Shown: piece by piece, positions 6,415 through 7,233 of the stretch
How positions within the stretch are numbered: position 1 is the first letter of the stretch
Layout of the letters: every line of letters starts with the position of its first letter
NCBI GenBank assembly: GCA_964597685.1
Contig: CAZQZC010000143.1
Location: 1 to 7,233 of the forward strand
DNA from: JBCBTJ01 sp964597685
Lineage (GTDB): Bacteria; Pseudomonadota; Alphaproteobacteria; Caulobacterales; Hyphomonadaceae
Direction: 5' to 3'
Length of the DNA: 7,233 nt
The notes under the pieces: model-generated
Seen by the model: only the letters and a program-made list of their open reading frames with translations
Told to the model about the DNA's origin: nothing
Databases searched by the model: none
Made by a program: the position numbers and the translations under genes

Positions 6415-6565
6415 GGACCTTGCCACGCCTAAGCCTCTGACATCTCAAGCAGGCCACGCGATAGCCAGCGAGCGCTCGGCCACGCGCCTGGCCCTGAGAT
6501 CAGCGCACCCATAGCTCCCCTCTATCGCTCACGCGTTCGCAATCAATTGGACACCCCAAAGGCGC

Positions 6566-6587
6566 GTCAGTAGCCTGACTTTGCTTT
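6566..6587 (+). terminator. Weak candidate terminator after the VWA gene
   Basis: GTCAG-TAGC-CTGAC (5-bp stem, 4-nt loop, 6566-6579) is followed by TTTGCTTT (6580-6587). The stem is short and the T tract is interrupted, and it lies about 150 bp past the stop codon, so it may be coincidental. Confidence 0.22.
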
Positions 6588-6628
6588 CAAAGGCGCACTG
6601 AAACGACAGCATTGAAAGTAAATTGAAG
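6584..6628. repeat. TTGAA-type repeats upstream of katG (operator candidate)
   Basis: CTTTCAA (6584-6590) is the exact inverse of TTGAAAG (6612-6618). TTGAA then recurs in direct orientation 11 bp, about one helical turn, further on (ATTGAA at 6611-6616 and 6622-6627). A degenerate CTGAAA sits at 6598-6603. The last copy doubles as the candidate -35. Helically phased repeats over a -35 are what a transcription factor site looks like, but I do not recognise the regulator and see no canonical OxyR site. Confidence 0.35.
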
Positions 6629-6650
6629 TTACCACCATGCGACCTACAAT
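6623..6650 (+). promoter_or_regulatory. Candidate sigma70-type promoter for katG
   Basis: TTGAAG (6623-6628), a 16-bp spacer and TACAAT (6645-6650). The -10 matches consensus at five of six positions and the -35 at four. Transcription would begin near 6657, leaving a leader of roughly 175 nt that contains the small cysteine-rich ORF. It lies in the only AT-rich stretch of the intergenic region. Confidence 0.45.
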
Positions 6651-6693
6651 CTTGGTCATAATCGCGTTCTAGTTATTGCGGAGAATAGCAAGA

Positions 6694-6816
6694 ATGCAGC
6701 TTTTGAGAACGATCAAGCACCGCTCGGAGCGTGCGACGAACAATTGTTGTCGAGCGTGTCCACGGTGTCTCAACGCCCCGCCGGCGACGCTCGTCTCCAT
6801 CCCGACATCCACCTGA
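6694..6816 (+). CDS. Cysteine-rich 40-residue leader ORF upstream of katG
   Basis: An ATG at 6694 with GGAG 10 nt upstream (6680-6683) opens a 40-codon frame ending at TGA 6814-6816. Residues 16-25 read NNCCRACPRC, giving four cysteines (C18, C19, C22, C25) in a CC-x2-C-x2-C pattern; the rest is basic at the start and Pro/Thr/Ser-rich at the end. The stop touches the Shine-Dalgarno of the catalase-peroxidase gene (GAAGAAGG, 6815-6822). Ribosomes finishing the peptide would therefore occupy the downstream initiation region, as in coupling or attenuation. The cysteine cluster could sense cysteine supply, metal or redox state, or the peptide could be incidental. I know no named family for it. 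Placement and ribosome-binding site favour translation; conservation is untested. Confidence 0.4.
   Translation: MQLLRTIKHRSERATNNCCRACPRCLNAPPATLVSIPTST
6734..6752. repeat. Imperfect palindrome in the katG leader
   Basis: CGACGAACAATTGTTGTCG contains a perfect 10-bp centre AACAATTGTT (6739-6748), flanked by CGAC and GTCG with a one-base bulge (6738). It spans the two adjacent TGT cysteine codons of the leader ORF. It is flanked by a direct repeat GAGCGTG (6727-6733 and 6752-6758) and preceded by an 11-bp inverted repeat CGCTC-G-GAGCG (6721-6731). It could be a protein-binding site in DNA or an RNA hairpin within the leader. Confidence 0.35.
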
Positions 6817-6831
6817 AGAAGGCGCGACACC

Positions 6832-7233
6832 ATGAAGGCCCAACTCAAAGCATCCCTGCTCGCATCGGCGGCGTTTCTGACGCTCTCGGTCGCAGCCGCG
6901 TGCTCCCAGCCGCAACAGGCGTCCGAGGACCGTGCGGAAACGACCGCAACCGAACCGACGGCGGTTCAAACCGCAGCCGCCGTCGCGGCGCCCGAGGGCG
7001 AACCGAAGGCCAATCAATTTTGGTGGCCGGAGCAGCTCAACCTCAGCCCGCTGCGGAAACATGAGGCTGCATCGAACCCGCTCGGCGCGGACTTCGACTA
7101 CGCCGACGCGTTCGCCGAACTCGACCTCGAGGCGGTGAAACGGGACATCGAAGACGTCATGACGACGTCGCAAGATTGGTGGCCAGCCGATTACGGCAAT
7201 TACGGCCCGCTCTTCATCCGCATGGCGTGGCAC
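6832..7233 (+). CDS. katG: Catalase-peroxidase, exported form (3' end outside the window)
   Basis: The first 134 codons of a bifunctional haem catalase-peroxidase, which removes hydrogen peroxide and oxidises peroxidase substrates. The match starts at NQFWWPEQLNLSPLRKH (61-77) and continues through ADFDYADAFAELDLEAVKRD, TTSQDWWPADYGNYGPLFIRMAWH; the window ends exactly on the distal-pocket Arg-Trp-His (R130, W133, H134). Unlike most KatG, it has about 60 extra N-terminal residues: a Sec-type signal (K2 and K6, hydrophobic 8-20) ending in VAAAC with Cys24 as a possible lipobox, then a Pro/Ala/Thr/Glu-rich linker (25-60). There is no twin arginine. This predicts a periplasmic or lipid-anchored enzyme, like the plasmid-encoded KatP of E. 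coli O157 in being exported. AAGG 9 nt upstream supports the ATG. The haem-proximal His and C-terminal domain lie beyond the edge. Confidence 0.93.
   Translation, partial: MKAQLKASLLASAAFLTLSVAAACSQPQQASEDRAETTATEPTAVQTAAAVAAPEGEPKANQFWWPEQLNLSPLRKHEAASNPLGADFDYADAFAELDLEAVKRDIEDVMTTSQDWWPADYGNYGPLFIRMAWH

Larger units (their letters stand above)
6415..6693. other. Intergenic region between the VWA gene and the katG leader
   Basis: I find no convincing gene in these bases. The left part is GC-rich with a 10-bp palindrome CGAGCGCTCG (6469-6478). The 8-mer AAAGGCGC is repeated at 6558-6565 and 6589-6596. The right part (from about 6600) turns AT-rich and carries the TTGAA-type repeats and the candidate katG promoter described separately. 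Confidence 0.5.

Noticed and set aside
6442..6517. Partial complementarity TCTCA...GGCC with GGCC...TGAGA and the CGAGCGCTCG palindrome as a terminator for the VWA gene
   Set aside because: The arms pair only with several bulges and no T tract follows, so I could not support a terminator call.
6600..6831. Canonical OxyR or Fur site upstream of katG
   Set aside because: I searched by eye for ATAG/CTAT-spaced and GATAAT-type patterns and found no adequate match; a motif scan would settle it.
6673..7233. Minus-strand open frame reaching the right edge
   Set aside because: It is antisense to katG and its leader, Arg-rich and without family features; katG codons explain the region.

Overview
The window is GC-rich, densely packed DNA that looks like the chromosome of an alphaproteobacterium. 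The evidence for that is the LipB and PccA sequence types, a CoxE-like VWA protein of the kind common in that class, DUF805 membrane proteins and the codon usage. I cannot name the genus; Hyphomonadaceae/Parvularculaceae-like or related marine groups are only a guess. Apart from the catalase-peroxidase cut by the right edge, the genes look intact. I see no insertion sequence, prophage, CRISPR array or rRNA.

Layout from left to right. Positions 1-177 hold no gene but a cluster of hairpin-forming repeats, including two near-identical GATCC/GGATC palindromes. The second directly abuts the 3' CCA of a minus-strand tRNA-Leu(GAG) (177-261). The 76-bp gap to lipB (338-1030, +) appears to hold two back-to-back promoters whose -35 elements occupy the same bases, and lipB may be leaderless. 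lipB converges on a minus-strand block, and the two genes share a palindromic TTAA as their stop codons. That block reads, in transcription order: a small K+-channel protein (4970-4536), the propionyl-CoA carboxylase alpha subunit pccA (4405-2405), then two DUF805 membrane proteins (2378-1803 and 1806-1027) coupled by an ATGA overlap. The second DUF805 protein carries an unusual charged helix and an Arg/Gly-rich insert.

Divergent from the channel gene is a CoxE-like VWA-domain protein (5233-6414, +), without a MoxR ATPase beside it in this window. A 417-bp non-coding or leader region follows, and then the first 134 codons of a catalase-peroxidase (katG family) that carries an N-terminal export signal with a possible lipobox. 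Its leader has a candidate sigma70 promoter with TTGAA-type repeats. It also has a 40-codon upstream ORF with its own Shine-Dalgarno, four clustered cysteines and a stop codon touching the katG ribosome-binding site.

The genes do not form one pathway. lipB (lipoate synthesis) and pccA (biotin-dependent propionyl-CoA metabolism) are housekeeping. The most interesting material is in the leaders and repeats: the cysteine-rich leader ORF in front of an exported KatG, the shared -35 between the tRNA and lipB, and the palindrome cluster behind the tRNA.
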